The notes under the pieces are model-generated. The model saw only the letters and a program-made list of their open reading frames with translations, was not told where the DNA came from and ran no database searches. This document shows positions 1 to 12,639 of a stretch of 64,000 nt of DNA, in pieces. Source of the DNA: Tubulanus polymorphus (taxonomy: Eukaryota; Nemertea; Palaeonemertea; Tubulaniformes; Tubulanidae); assembly GCF_964204645.1 (NCBI RefSeq), contig NC_134028.1, positions 15,551,263-15,615,262 on the forward strand. The letters are read 5' to 3'. The stretch's first letter is position 1; the number at the start of each line of letters is the position of its first letter. A program made the position numbers and the translations under genes.

Positions 1-480
1 AGCTTTTCCTTATTAGATTGGTACCTAGGCATAGTTTGTTACCATGATCCATTGCGAAGTTGTAGATCATGACATCGTCTATGATTGTGGTGAGTTTTTA
101 AGGATATTAGTTATTCCATATAGTCACCAGGGGGCGTTGAATGGTAGAATGGCTTAGTATTTCCTTATTAGATTGGTACCTAGGCATATTTTGTTACTAT
201 GATCAATTGCAAAGTTGTATTTCATGACATGTACTACGATTGTGGTGAGTTTTAAGGTCATTGGGTTTTGCATATGGTCACCAGGGGCGTTGAATAGTAG
301 AATAACTTAGTATTTCCATATTAAATTGGTAACGAGGCATATTTTGTTATCACAATCAATTACAAAATCATAGCTGCTCACATGTTCTATGATTGTGGTG
401 GGTTTAAGGTCATTGGTTTTTGTATATGGTCACTAGAGGGCGTTATGTATTGAAATTGTTAGATTGTTGAGTATTTGAAA
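1..480 (+). repeat. ~154-bp tandem repeat block, CTCF-like motif
   Basis: About three degenerate units, each with 'ttaccatgatc.attgcaaagttgta', a 'gattgtggtgagttt' segment and a 'tcaccagggggcgttgaa' segment. The same unit recurs at 1330-1987, 8640-9457, 17690-18000 (inverted) and 46500-47575 (inverted). The block ends at the sequence 'gtccctggacccctag', which repeatedly marks the junction to the 31-bp minisatellite. No gene is seen. Confidence 0.85.
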
Positions 481-518
481 CCACCTCCCAAGTGAGCATG
501 GTGTCCCTGGACCCCTAG

Positions 519-729
519 TTTGGTTTTGTCGCCCGCGACAATTCATTATTCTGGTTTTGTCGCACCAACAATTCAATATTTTGTTTTTGTCGTCCGCGAC
601 AATTCATTATTTTGGTTTTATCGCCGCGACAATTCAATATTTTGGTTTTAACGCCCGCGACAATTCATTATTTTGGTTTTATCACCCGCGACAATTCATT
701 AATTTGGTTTTGTCGCCCGCGACAATTCT
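519..729 (+). repeat. 31-bp hairpin minisatellite, array 1
   Basis: About seven diverged copies of a 31-bp unit built around ttgtcgcccgcgacaa followed by ttcattattttggttt. The core is a 7-bp stem TTGTCGC/GCGACAA with a 2-base loop. Open frames here are artefacts of the repeat. Confidence 0.9.
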
Positions 730-1330
730 TTTTCAGTCCACTTGGGACTTTAGTCCCAGCGGGCTATTGCATTCACTTTTCGTCCGTCCGTCCGTCCATA
801 GACGGAATCCAGTTATTTTGGGAAGTTTTGGAGACGCTTCAAGGTAATGTCTTGATATTTGGTTTATACATGTATCTACCCTAGACATATCGTCAGCTAA
901 AAAACTGGCCCTGTCAGATTCAAGATGGCCGACTGGCAGCCATTGTTGTTTGCCAAAATCAGCACTTTTAAACATTTTCGAAGTTTTCGTGGGAAATTTT
1001 GAAGACGCTTTGATCAATTACCTTGATCTTTCGTTTATATTTGAATCTACCAAAGGCCCATCAGCATAAGAAAATTGGATCGATCTGACTCAAGATGGCC
1101 GTCCTATGACCTTTTAGTGCCCAAAAATGTCAATTTTGGCCAGAATTCTAGGTCCTGTAGCTTCCTACTGGTTTGCCATTTCTCATTGCAATTGCTGATG
1201 GGTATTCTTTAGAGAGGGATGTTTTATACCTGGGACAGGTATTTTTGATCAGCCAATTATGACGCAATTGGCGGCCAACTTGGTGTCATCAGTACTCATT
1301 CGTAGGTGGGAAAAAGTTTTTCCACAATCA
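730..1330 (+). repeat. Dispersed repeat F (hairpin end, 'gccgactggcagccattg')
   Basis: It begins with a short hairpin (cttgggactttagtcccag), then 'cgtccgtccgtccgtcc' and AT-rich sequence. Related copies lie at 8304-8640, 17990-18480 (inverted), 42280-42350 (fragment) and 62310-62680 (inverted). It joins directly to minisatellite and 154-bp repeat blocks, so it looks like part of one composite mobile element. There is no coding signal. Confidence 0.75.
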
Positions 1331-1987
1331 ATTGATACCTAAGCATATTGTGTTACTATATTCAATTGGAAAGTTGTAGCCCATAACGTGTTCTATGATT
1401 TTGGTGAGTTTCAAGGTCATTGGTTTTTGTATGTGGCCATCAGGGGGCGTTGAATAATAAAATAACTTAGTATTGCTATATTATATTTGTACCAAGGCAT
1501 ATTTTGTTACCATGATCAATTGCAAAGTTGTAGTTCATGACATCGTCTATGATTGTGGTGAGTTTTTAAGGACATTAGTTATTCCATATAGTCACCAGGG
1601 GGCGTTGAATAGTAGAATGGCTAAGTATTTCCTTATTAGATTGGTACCTAGGCATATTTTGTTCCTATGATCAATTGCAAAGTTGTATTTCATGACATGT
1701 ACTACGATTGTGGTGAGTTTTAAGGTCATTGGGTTTTGCATATGGTCACCAGGGGCGTTGAATAGTAGAATAACTTAGTATTTCCATATTAAATTGGTAA
1801 CGAGGCATATTTTGTTATCACAATCAATTACTAAATCATAGCTGCTCACATGTTCTATGATTGTGGTGGGTTTCAAGGTCATTGGTTTTTGTATATGGTC
1901 ACTAGAGGGCGTTATGTATTGAAATTGTTAGATTGTTGAGCATTTGAAACCACTTCCCAAGTGAGCATGGTGTCCCTGGACCCCTAG
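1331..1987 (+). repeat. ~154-bp tandem repeat block
   Basis: Four units in tandem. CTCF-like cores are near 1432-1452 ('tggccatcagggggcgtt'), 1596, 1746 and 1897. The ORF at 1473-1670 is made of repeat sequence and is not a gene. Confidence 0.85.
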
Positions 1988-2553
1988 TTTGGTTTTGTCA
2001 CCCGCGACAATTCATTATTCTGGTTTTGTCGCACGCAACAATTCAATATTTTGTTTTTGTCGTCCGCGACAATTCATTATTTTGGTTTTATATTTTGTTT
2101 TTGTCGCCCGCGAAATTTTTCTTTTTTGGTTTTGCCGCCCGCGACAATATTTTGGTTTTAACGCCCGCGATAATTCATTGTTGTTTTGGTTTTATCGCCC
2201 GCGACAAGAGGTCATTGGTTTTTGTATATGGTCACTAGAGGGCGTCATGTATTGAAATTGTTAGATTGTTGAGCATTTGAAACCACTTCCCAAGTGAACA
2301 TGGTGTCCCTGGACCCCTAGTTTGGTTTTGTCACCCGCGACAATTCATTATTCTGGTTTTGTCGCACGCAACAATTCAATATTTTGTTTTTGTCGTCCGC
2401 GACAATTCATTATTTTGGTTTTATCGCCGCGACAATTCAATATTTGGTTTTAACGCCCGCGACAATTCATTATTGTGGTTTTATCGCCGGCGACAAATGA
2501 TTATTTTGGTTTTATCGCCCGCGACAATTAATTTTTTTGGTTTTGTCGCCCAC
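1988..2553 (+). repeat. 31-bp minisatellite, array 2, with a 154-bp repeat piece inside
   Basis: The array is interrupted at about 2208-2318 by a partial 154-bp unit, after which the 'gtccctggacccctag' junction and the minisatellite start again. This shows that the two repeat types are joined in a fixed order. Confidence 0.85.
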
Positions 2554-2641
2554 TTTATTAGCTTTTGAATAATTAGGCCTATTAATAACGTAATAAAGAC
2601 TTATGCTTTCGCCTATTTTGAAGTCGAATAATCTGATATAG

Positions 2642-3059
2642 TACGGAAGCGATAAAGGGCCTCGAGTTGTCGCGTTCAAACTCGACAAGTCGCCATATTT
2701 ATGTCGATATATCGCGATATATCGCGTCAAGTCCACATGAATATGTCTACATATCGTGACGTTTTCACAATAAATTTCGCTTTTTTGCTCATTTTCCACG
2801 GGACAAGCCGTCATTTGAAGACATGTCTAAATGTAAGATGAGGACGCTAGTAATATGACGACTGAGTTTCAAGTCGTCATGAATATGTCGACTTGTCGCG
2901 AGGAAAATGGTCGAGAAAACGAAATATGTCGTCAAAACGTCACGATATATCGACATATTCATGTCGACTTGACGCGATATATCGCGGTATGTTGACATAA
3001 ATATGGCGACTTGTCGAGTTGGAACGCGACATCTCGAGGCCCCTTATCGCTTCTGTACA
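2642..3059. mobile_element. Foldback/MITE-like element, copy 1
   Basis: Arms of roughly 120 bp (2642-2765 and 2935-3059) are inverted copies. Both begin from 'tacggaagcgataa' and run through 'cgacaagtcgccatatttatg' and 'cgatatatcgcg'. The interior is short and non-coding. A second copy lies at 16769-17188, with single arms at 3155-3290 and 16540-16680. I could not settle a target duplication. Confidence 0.7.
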
Positions 3060-3154
3060 TATAGTGTCGAATATTAAGGTCATTTTGGCAGATTCATTTT
3101 TTTTTAAAGTGATATTAAAGCGATCATTCAAGTGATCCTACTTAATGAAAGATC

Positions 3155-3540
3155 TACGGAAGCGATAAAGGGCCTCGAGTTGTCGCGTTCCAACTCGACA
3201 AGTCGCCATATTTATGTCGATATATCGCGATATATCGCATCAAGTCAACATAAATATGTTGACACATCGTGACGTTTTGACGAATTTAAACTCAGTCGTC
3301 ATATCACTGGCGTCCTCATCGCCAGTCACAACGCCAGTCACATGGAGTCGTACGTGTTCTACTTTCTGCGACGCGACACGACTGTCACAACCAACCGACG
3401 CGCTCTTGCGACTGGCAGAAACTAGTCGCACACAATCGTATTGCAACCGACTTGCACTGAAACTTGCGATGCAACGCGAGGATCGCATCGTGTCACAAGA
3501 CCAACCTACATCCGGCTTTAAGTTACTTCGGAGCACCAGA
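3155..3540 (+). repeat. Single foldback arm plus GTCGCA-rich repeat
   Basis: One arm of the foldback element is followed by a sequence rich in gtcgca/tgcgac that also occurs at 11503-12110 (tandem) and 16310-16520 (inverted). ORFs on both strands here are low-complexity and repeat-borne. Confidence 0.7.
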
Positions 3541-4040
3541 AATATCTTTTTTTTCGTTCAAAAGACCTTTCGCTTGAAAATTCTTTCGTCGGAACAAAAT
3601 TTATTTCGTTCGAACCAATAATATTCTACACGATTGAAGCAATTTGAAAAAATCGTAAGAACAAAGTTGAACAAACTTTTTTTTGTCCAAACGAAAGGTT
3701 TTTCGTTCGAACTATCGTTCAATTGAACAGAATCTTTTTTAATTTGAACAGAATTTTCTTGTCAGAACATTAAGTTTTTCGTTCGAACAAGTATATTGAA
3801 AAAAGTTCAATCGAACAGAATTGTTTTCATTCAAACATTCGTTCGAAAAAATTGTTTTCGCTCGACCAAATTTTTTTGCCGGGAAAATTTCATTTCAACA
3901 ATAACATAGCTTTTTATTCGAACACATTTTTTGTCAGAATGAAGAAAATTTTTGGTTCAAGCAAAAAGCGTATTGTTCGATCAAACAGAATTATTTTCAT
4001 TCGAACAAGATTTTCTTGTTGGAACATTAAGTTTTTTGGT
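3541..4040 (+). repeat. AT-rich repeat with many 'gttcgaac' boxes
   Basis: Irregular short repeats of 'tcgttcgaac' separated by T and A runs. Matching blocks lie at 12111-12640, 15791-16300 (inverted) and 21770-22290. In all copies it sits directly next to the truncated reverse-transcriptase fragment. Confidence 0.75.
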
Positions 4041-4400
4041 CGAACAGCGTGTTAAGGTCGATTTGGAAATTTACTCGGTCTGGTATATGTTGGATTACTG
4101 TGTATGTCATTTGTCAGGACATTAAACAGAAGACAACTTAGGATACTACCTTGCGTGACTCCACTAGTTTGACCGACTTATTCCATGATGAAGCGTTCCG
4201 TTGATTTCGGCCACAAGTTTTCGTTCAGAGATAACTGCTGAGCCATTTGGGCGACCTATAATTGATACTGTTTCCTAATAGCCTGTTTAGTAATGGCTGA
4301 TGTTGTGCCTTATCAAATGCTTCGTCGAAATCCACCGTTGAACTGGATTCTAAGACTGTGCAGAAAACCCGTTATCGCTGCTTTGCAGCTATATTTATTA
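4041..4400 (-). pseudogene. Truncated non-LTR reverse transcriptase, copy 1
   Basis: Read on the minus strand, broken frames give recognisable RT blocks: 'DFDEAFDKAQH', 'KWLSSYL', 'ERKLVAEING', 'GVTQGSIL', 'LLFNVLTND'. These match the palm region of Jockey/CR1-type LINE RTs. The sequence runs into the gttcgaac repeat just after 'FQIDL', where the catalytic Y-A-D-D block should follow. The copies at 9776, 12640, 15430 and 22290 share the break point and the frameshift near 'SSYL', so the fragment was spread as part of a composite repeat after it had decayed. Confidence 0.65.
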
Positions 4401-5447
4401 TTATTATTTTTTTCCACACATTTTTTTTCAAAAGTACATAGGCTTTTTTACATTACCGCTGTTGCCGATACAATCCGTCTAATATCATTCAGCTCAGTTC
4501 GATCTACAAATACTCCGTGCGAATTGTGAAGAATCAACGTTACAAAAGCACTGTCGGGCCGTAAACATCGAAAATTGAGCCCCATTCAAAGAGCCGACAT
4601 GTTTTTCTAAGTCGTCTTTCCGAAATCTACCGCACGTTTCTTGTCACATCGATTATCAATTCAAGCATAAATTAACAAATTTATTACCGAAAGATTGCAC
4701 ATTCTGTCGCGGTTTTTAAAAACTAATTTTAACAGTAACCCATTTTCCTCATCAAATTATATTACTGATACACAGGAAATTTACTACTTTAGATTTTAAA
4801 AGCACTGTCGAGCCGTAAACATCGACAAATCGACGTGTGTCACTACATCGTCGTTCCGGGAATCAGCTGCGAGTTTCTCCTCATTCTGAGAATCAAATCG
4901 AGTACAAATTAATTTATTACTACCAGTGATTTGGCTGCGGGCGTCAAGCAGTTAATTTAGCAATACCTATTTTTCTTTACCAAATTTACCGTGTTTTTAC
5001 TAAGATAAATCATAAGTGTACCGGGGAGTCGTAGGCCTTAACTAAACACGCCGAAGAGATATAGCGGAGAAAAGCTGTTATGTCGACGAGGTATCAAAAT
5101 AAAAGAATATATTACTTTATTCGACCGCGGCCCTCTATATCAATACCATCAATACTCTATATTTCCTACAGTACATACCGATCATTGTCAAATCCACAAG
5201 GTATTTACTAAATACAAGTATATAACACACTCCTATCCGTATGCTGGACTCACACTTGACATTCGGAGTAAGCGTTCGCAGTGGGGGAAAGGAGATCGTT
5301 CGCTGTGTCGCTTGAAGTGTTTATCGAGTTTTACGCGACCATAAAGCTTTAGTATGGTGGCTGATAAGATAAAAAAAACACGAATATGCAAATAAGGTCG
5401 ACATTACGACAAAACGACAAAACTAAAATAACGCGAGAAAACAATGA
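4401..5447 (+). repeat. Composite-repeat block E
   Basis: Non-coding, AT-rich, with 'gcactgtcgggccgtaaacatcg' twice and ending in 'cgttcgctgtgtcgcttgaag'. Near copies lie at 10131-11070 (direct) and, inverted, at 21363-21560 and 22980-23800. No gene is seen. Confidence 0.7.
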
Positions 5448-8303
5448 TTTTGATTTTGTCGCCCGCGACAATTCATTATTTTGGTTTTATCGCCCACGAC
5501 AATTCATTACTTTGGTTTTATCGCCAGCGACAATGCATTATTTTGGTTTTGTCGCCCGCAACAATTCATTATTTTGGTTTTATATTTTGTTTTTGTCGCC
5601 CGCGAAATTTTTCTTTTTTGGTTTTGCCGCCCGCGACAATATTTTGGTTTTAACGCCCGCGATAATTCATTGTTGTTTTGGTTTTATCGCCCGCGACAAT
5701 TCATTATTTTGGTTTTGTCGCCCGAGACAATTCATCATTTTGGTTTTATCGACCGCGACAATTCATTATTTTGGTTTTGTCGCGCGCGACAATTCACCAT
5801 TTTGGTTTTGTCACCTGGACAATTCACCATTTTGGTTTTGTCGCCCGCGACAATTCATTATTTTGGTTTTGTCGCCCCCCACAATTCTTTTTTTGGTTTT
5901 GTCACCCGCGACAATTCATTAGTTTCGTTTTGTCGCTTGCGACAATTCATTATTTTGGTTTTGTCTCCCGCGAAAATTCAATATTTTGGTTTTATCGCCC
6001 GCGATAATTCATTATTTTGGTTTTATCGTCAGCGACAATTCACTATTTTGGTTTTGTCGCCCGCGACAATTCTTCTTTTTGGTTTTGTCGTCGCGACAAT
6101 TCATTATTTTGGTTTTGTCGCCCGCGACAATTCACCATTTTGGTTTTGTCACCCGCGACAATTCATTATTTTGGTTTTATCGCCCGCGACAATTCACCAT
6201 TTTGGTTTTGTCACCCGCGACAATTCATTATTTTGGTTTTATCGCCCGCGACAATTCATTATTTTGGTTTTGTCGCCCCGACAATTCTTTTTTTGGTTTT
6301 GTCGCCGGCGACAATTCATTAGTTTGGTTTTGTCGCCCGCGACAATTCAATATTTTGGTTTTGTCGCCCGCGACAATTCAATATTTGTTTTGTCGCCTGC
6401 GACAATTCATTACTTTGGTTTTATCTCCAGCGATAATTCTATATTTTGGTTTTGTCGCCCGCGACAATTCTTCATTTTGGTTTTGTTGCCCGCGACAATT
6501 CATTATTTTGGTTTTATATTTTGTTTTAGTCGCCCGCGACAATTTTTTTTGGTTTAGTCGCCCGCGACGATTCAATATTTAGGTTTTGTCGCCCGCGACA
6601 ATTCAATATTTTGGTTTTGTCTCCCGCGAAAATACAATATTTTGGTTTTATTGCCCGCGATAATTCATTATTTTGGTTTTATCGTCAGCGACAATTCATT
6701 ATTTTGGTTTTGTCGCCCGCGACAATTCTTCTTTTTGGTTTTGTCGTCCCGACAATTCATTATTTTGGTTTTGTCGCCCGCGACAATTCAATATTTTGGT
6801 TTTGTCGCCCGCGACAATTCAATATTTTGGTTTTGTCGCCCGCGACAATTCATTATTTTGGTTCAATCGCCCGTGACAATTCAATATTTTGGTTTTATCG
6901 CCCGCGATAATTCATTATTTTGGTTTTATTGCCCGCGACAATTCATTATTTTGGTTTTATCGCCCGCGACAATTCATTATTTTGGTTTTGTCACCCGCGA
7001 CAATTCACCATTTTGGTTTTGTCGCACGAGACAATTCATTATTTTGGTTTTATCGCCCGCGACAATTCATTATTTTGGTTTTGTCGCCCCCCACAATTCT
7101 TTTTTTGGTTTTGTCACCCGCGACAATTCATTAGTTTCGTTTTGTCGCTTGCGACAATTCATTATTTTGGTTTTGTCTCCCGCGAAAATTCAATATTTTG
7201 GTTTTATCGCCCGCGATAATTCATTATTTTGGTTTTATCGTCAGCGACAATTCATTATTTTGGTTTTGTCGCCCGCGACAATTCTTCTTTTTGGTTTTGT
7301 CGTCGCGACAATTCATTATTTTGGTTTTGTCGCCCGCGACAATTCACCATTTTGGTTTTGTCACCCGCGACAATTCATTATTTTGGTTTTATCGCCCGCG
7401 ACAATTCACCATTTTGGTTTTGTCACCCGCGACAATTCATTATTTTGGTTTTATCGCCCGCGACAATTCATTATTTTGGTTTTGTCGCCCCCCACAATTC
7501 TTTTTTTGGTTTTGTCGCCGGCGACAATTCATTAGTTTCGTTTTGTCGCCCGCGACAATTCAATATTTTGGTTTTGTCGCCCGCGACAATTCAATATTTG
7601 TTTTGTCGCCTGCGACAATTCATTACTTTGGTTTTATCTCCAGCGATAATTCTATATTTTGGTTTTGTCGCCCGCGACAATTCTTCTTTTTGGTTTTGTT
7701 GCCCGCGACAATTCATTATTTTGGTTTTATATTTTGTTTTAGTCGCCCGCGACAATTTTTTTTGGTTTAGTCGCCCGCGACGATTCAATATTTAGGTTTT
7801 GTCGCCCGCGACAATTCAATATTTTGGTTTTGTCTCCCGCGAAAATACAATATTTTGGTTTTATGGCCCGCGATAATTCATTATTTTGGTTTTATCGTCA
7901 GCGACAATTCATTATTTTGGTTTTGTCGCCCGCGACAATTCTTCTTTTTGGTTTTGTCGTCGCGACAATTCATTATTTTGGTTTTGTCGCCCGCGACAAT
8001 TCAATATTTTGGTTTTGTCGCCCGCGACAATTCAATATTTTGGTTTTGTCGCCCGCGACAATTCATTATTTTGGTTCAATCGCCCGTGACAATTCAATAT
8101 TTTGGTTTTATCGCCCGCGATAATTCATTATTTTGGTTTTATTGCCCGCGACAATTCATTATTTTGGTTTTATCGCCCGAGACAATTCATTATTTTGGTT
8201 TTGTCACCCGCGACAATTCACCATTTTGGTTTTGTCGCACGAGACAATTCATTATTTTGGTTTTATCGCCCGCGACAATTCATTATTTTGGTTTTGTCGT
8301 CCG
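5448..8303 (+). repeat. 31-bp hairpin minisatellite, array 3 (largest, about 92 units)
   Basis: Roughly 2.86 kb of contiguous 31-bp units. Variant units recur about 1.21 kb apart: 'gtcgcccccc' at 5871 and 7083, and 'ctcccgcgaaaatac' near 6621 and 7834. A ~39-unit block was therefore duplicated as a higher-order repeat. The unit length is not a multiple of three and most units lack stops, so several frames stay open for hundreds of codons. Those ORFs encode only repeats of FWFCRPRQF or LVLSPATIHY type and are not genes. Confidence 0.95.
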
Positions 8304-9457
8304 AAGAAAATTTTGAAGACGCTTTGATCAATTACCTTGATCTTTCGTTTATATTTGAATCTACCAAAGGCCCATCAGCATAAGAAAATTGGGTCGATCT
8401 GACTCAAGATGGCCGTCCTATGACCTTTTTAGTGCCCAAAAATGTCAATTTTGGCCAGAATTCTAGGTCCTGTAGCTTCCTACTGGTTTGCCATTTCTCA
8501 TTGCAATTGCTGATGGATATTCTTTAGAGAGGGATATTTTATACCTGGGACAGGTATTTTTGATCAGCCAATTATGACGCAATTGGCGGCCATCTTGGTG
8601 TCATCAGTACTCATTCGTAGGTGGGAAAAAGTTTTCCACAATTAATTGATACCTAAGCATATTGTGTTACTATATGCAATGGGAAAGTTGTAGCCCATAA
8701 CGTGTTCTATGATTTTGGTGAGTTTCAAGGTCATTGGTTTTTGTATGTGGCCATCAGGGGGCGTTGAATAATACAATAACTTAGTATCGCTATATTATAT
8801 TTGTACCAAGGCATATTTTGTTACCATGATCAATGGCAAAGTTGTAGTTCATGACATCGTTTATGATTGTGGTGAGTTTTTAAGGACATTAGTTATTCCA
8901 TATAGTCACCAGGGGGCGTTGAATAGTAGAAAAGCTTAGTTTTTCCTTATTAGATTGGTACCTAGGCATAGTTTGTTACCATGATCCATTGCAAAGTTGT
9001 AGTTCATGACATCGTCTATGATTGTGGTGAGTTTTTAAGGACATTAGTTATTCCATATAGTCACCAGGGGGCGCTGAATAGTAGAATGGCTTAGTATTTC
9101 CTTATTAGATTGGTACCTAGGCATATTTTGTTACTATGATCAATTGCAAAGTTGTATTTCATGACATGTACTACGATTGTGGTGAGTTTTAAGGTCATTG
9201 GGTTTTGCATATGGTCACCAGGGGGCGTTGAATAGTAGAATAACTTAGTATTTCCATATTAAATTGGTAACGAGGCATATTTTGTTATCACAATCAATTA
9301 CAAAATCATGGCTGCTCACATGTTCTATGATTGTGGTGGGTTTCAAGGTCATTGGATTTTGTATATGGTCACTAGAGGGCGTTATGTATTGAAATTGTTA
9401 GATTGTTGAGCATTTGAAACCACTGCCCAAGTGAGCATGGTGTCCCTGGACCCCTAG
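8304..9457 (+). repeat. Direct copy of repeat F plus 154-bp units
   Basis: This is a direct duplicate of about 1003-1987, starting from 'attttgaagacgctttgatc' and ending in the 'gtccctggacccctag' junction. It includes the CTCF-like core 'tcaccagggggcgctgaa' near 9061. Confidence 0.85.
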
Positions 9458-9757
9458 TTTGGTTTTGTCGCCCGCGACAATTCATTATTTTGGTTTTGTC
9501 GCACGCAACAATTCAATAGTTTGTTTTTGTCGTCTGCGACAATTCATTATTTTGGTTTTATCGCCCGCAACAATTCAATATTTTGGTTTCAATGCCCGCG
9601 ACAATTCATTATTGTGGTTTTATCCTCGCGACAATTCATTATTTTGGTTTTATCGCCCGCGACAATTCATTATTTTCGTTTTGTCGCCCGTGACAATTCA
9701 ATATTTTGGTTTTGTCACACGCGACAATTCATAATTTTGGTTTTGTCGCCCGTGGTT
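9458..9757 (+). repeat. 31-bp minisatellite, array 4
   Basis: About ten units. The array stops abruptly inside a unit and joins the flank of the RT fragment ('tcggaacattaagtttttgg'). Confidence 0.9.
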
Positions 9758-9775
9758 TTGTCGGAACATTAAGTT

Positions 9776-10130
9776 TTTGGTCGAACAGTGTGTTAAGGTT
9801 GTTTTGAAAATTTACTCGGTCTGGATTATTTTGGATTACTGTGTATGTCATTTGTCAGGACATTAAACAGAAGACGACTTAGGATACTACCTTGCGTGAC
9901 TCCACTAGTTAGACCGTCTCATTCCAAGATGAGGCGTTCCGTTGATTTTGGTTACAAGTTTCCGTTCAGAGATAACTGCTGTGCCATTTGGGCGACCTAT
10001 CATTGATAATGTTTCCTAATAGCCTGTTCAGTAATGGCTGATGTTGAGCCTTATCAAATGCTTTGTTGAAATCCACCGTTGAACAGGATTCTAAGACTGT
10101 GCAGAAAACCCGTTATCGCTGCTTTGCAGC
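9776..10130 (-). pseudogene. Truncated non-LTR reverse transcriptase, copy 2
   Basis: Same RT palm blocks and same truncation as the copy at 4041-4400, ending on the minus strand in 'ttcaacggtggatttcaac'. It has the shared frameshift after 'SSYL'. Confidence 0.6.
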
Positions 10131-11502
10131 TATATTTATTATTATTTTTTTCCACACTTTTTTTGTCAAAAGTACATAGGCTTTTTTACATTACCGCTGT
10201 TGCCGATACAATCCGTCTGATATCATTCAGCTCACTTCGATCTACAAATACTCCGTGCGAATTTTGAAGAATCAACGTTACAAAAGCACTGTCGGGCCGT
10301 AAACATCGAAAATTGAGCCCCATTCAAAGAGCCGACATGTTGTCTATACGAAATCTACCGCACGTTTCTTGTCACGTCGATTATCAATTCAAGCATAAAT
10401 TAACAAATTTATTACCCAGAGATTGCACAGTCTGTCGCGGTTTTTAAAAACTAAGTTTAAAAATAGCCCATTTTCCTCATCAAATCATATTACCGATATA
10501 CAGGAAATTTACTACTTTAGATTTTAAAAGCACTGTCGAGCCGTAAACATCGACGAATCGACGTGTGTCAGTACATCGTCGTTCCGGGGATCAGCTGCGA
10601 GTTTCTCCTCATCATGAGAATCGAATCGAGTACAAATTAATTTATTACTACCAGTGATTTGGTTGCGGGCTTCAAGCAGTTAGTTTAACAATACCTATTT
10701 TTCTTTACCAAATTAACCGTGTATTTACTAAGATAATCATAAGTATACCGGGGAGTCGTAGGCCTAAACGAAACACGCCGAAGAGATATAGCGGAGAAAA
10801 GCTGTTATGTCGACGAGGTATCAAAATAAAAGAATATATTACTTTATTCGGCCGCGGGCTTCAACCTCTATATCAATACCATCAATACTCGATATTTCGT
10901 ACAGTACATACCGATCATTGTCAAATGCACAAGGTATTTACTAAATACAAGTATATAACACACTCCTTTCCGTATACTGGACTCGTCACATTCGGAGTAA
11001 GCGTTCGCTGTGGGGGAAAGGAGATCGTTCGCTGTGTCGCTTGAAGTGTTTATCGAGTTTTACGTGGCTTTAGGCCTACCGGTACTGAGCTTTACTGTCT
11101 CAAACAAACACAGTATAATTGTTGCGTTAATTAACGGACTCATTGGATCGAACTTCAAAACAAAATTTACGATATTTAGGTGGGTTGTTATTCAATAGGA
11201 CTACGACCAATCTGTCCGGATGTTAGGCCTACGCATATACATAGGCCTACATAGGCTAGTAGCCTCTACTAGGTAAAAGCTAAGTTCACTGTAAAGGAGG
11301 AATCAGATTTATTAAAATGCACGTTAATTAGTGATTAACTGGTTGTGATTTGCAACTATCAATCACAATTATCAATTTTATGGCCAAAAATGAAGATTTT
11401 TTTGAAAATTTCGTCTGAGCAGACAGCTTTATGAGCCAGACTTTTCATTTGAGTTTTTTCATCATGAATGAAACTGGTATTTCATTAATTCCTAATGACT
11501 TA
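10131..11502 (+). repeat. Composite-repeat block E, second copy, plus flank
   Basis: Up to about 11070 this matches 4401-5340. After that come 'taggcctac' motifs and a segment (11070-11220) that recurs inverted at 21560-21760. No gene is supported; the 62-aa frame at 11010-11198 is repeat-borne. Confidence 0.65.
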
Positions 11503-12110
11503 AGCAGGGCGTAGGTCGACCATGCGACGGCTTGTGACTCACTGCGACGCCAATCACAGCGACCGCCAGTGACGATTGTGTCGCAACGACTCATCGACCT
11601 ACGCTCCCTTGCGAGGGGTTGCGACTTTCAGCAACGCCAGTCACAAGAGTTGCATGTGTTCTACTTTCTGTGACGCGACACGACTGTCACAACCAACCGA
11701 TGCGCTCTTGCGACTGGCAGAAACTAGTCGCACACAATCGTATCACAACCGACTTGAACCGAAACTTCCGATGCGACACGATAAGCAGGGGGTAGGTCGG
11801 CCTTGCGACGGCTTGTGACTCACTGCGACGCCAATCACTGCGACCGCCAGCCACGATTGTGTCGCCACGACTCATCGACCTACGCTCCCTTGCGACGGGT
11901 TGCGACTTTCGGCAACGCCAGTCACAAGAAGTCGCACGTGTTCTACTTTCTGTGACGCGACACGACTGTCACAACCAACCGACGCGCTCTTGCGACTGGC
12001 AGAAACTAGTCGCACACAATCGTATCGCAACCGACTTGCACCGAAACTTGCGATGCAACGCGAGGATCGCATCGTGTCACAAGACCAACCTACGTCCGGC
12101 TTTAAGTTAC
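11503..12110 (+). repeat. ~281-bp tandem duplication, GTCGCA-rich
   Basis: The block starting 'gcaggg.gtaggtcg' at about 11504 repeats at about 11785. Both copies contain 'ctttctgtgacgcgacacga' and 'cttgcgactggcagaaac'. Short frames on both strands are repeat artefacts. Confidence 0.8.
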
Positions 12111-12639
12111 TGTGGAGCACCAGAAATATCTTTTTTTTCGTTCAAAAGACCTTTCGCTTGAAAATTCTTTCATCGGAACTAAATCTATTTCGTTCGAACC
12201 AATAATATTCTATTCGATTGAACCAATTTGAAAAAATCGTTAGAACAAAGTTGAACAAACTTTTTTTTGTCCAAACGAAAGGTTTTTCGTTCGAACAATC
12301 GTTTAATCGAACAGAATCGTTTTAATTTGAACAGAATTTTCTTGTCAGAACATTAAGTTTTTCGTTCGAACAAGTATATTGAAAAAAGTTTTTTCTCCGA
12401 ACCGAAAGTATTAAGTATTTCGTTCAATCGAACAGAATTGTTTTCATTCAAACATTCGTTCGAAAAAATTATTTTCGCTCAACCAAATTTTTCATTTCAA
12501 CAATAACATAGCTTTTTATTCGAACACATTTTTTGTCAGAATGAAGAAAATTTTTGGTTCAAGCAAAAAGCGTATTGTTCGATCAAACAGAATTATTTTC
12601 ATTCGAACAAGATTTTCTGGTTGGAACATTAAGTTTTTT
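12111..12639 (+). repeat. AT-rich 'gttcgaac' repeat block
   Basis: Same block as 3541-4040, again lying directly next to an RT fragment. Confidence 0.75.

Noticed and set aside
5448-8303. CRISPR-like array of ~31-bp repeats
   Set aside because: Units are directly contiguous with no unique spacers, there are no cas genes, and the context is an animal genome.
5386-8383. Many overlapping ORFs of 60-358 aa (FWFCRPRQF / LVLSPATIHY repeats), and similar ones at 557-884, 1989-2568, 9459-9772, 17260-17562 and 19914-21322
   Set aside because: They arise from a 31-bp stop-poor tandem repeat read in all frames. No start signal, domain or codon bias supports coding.
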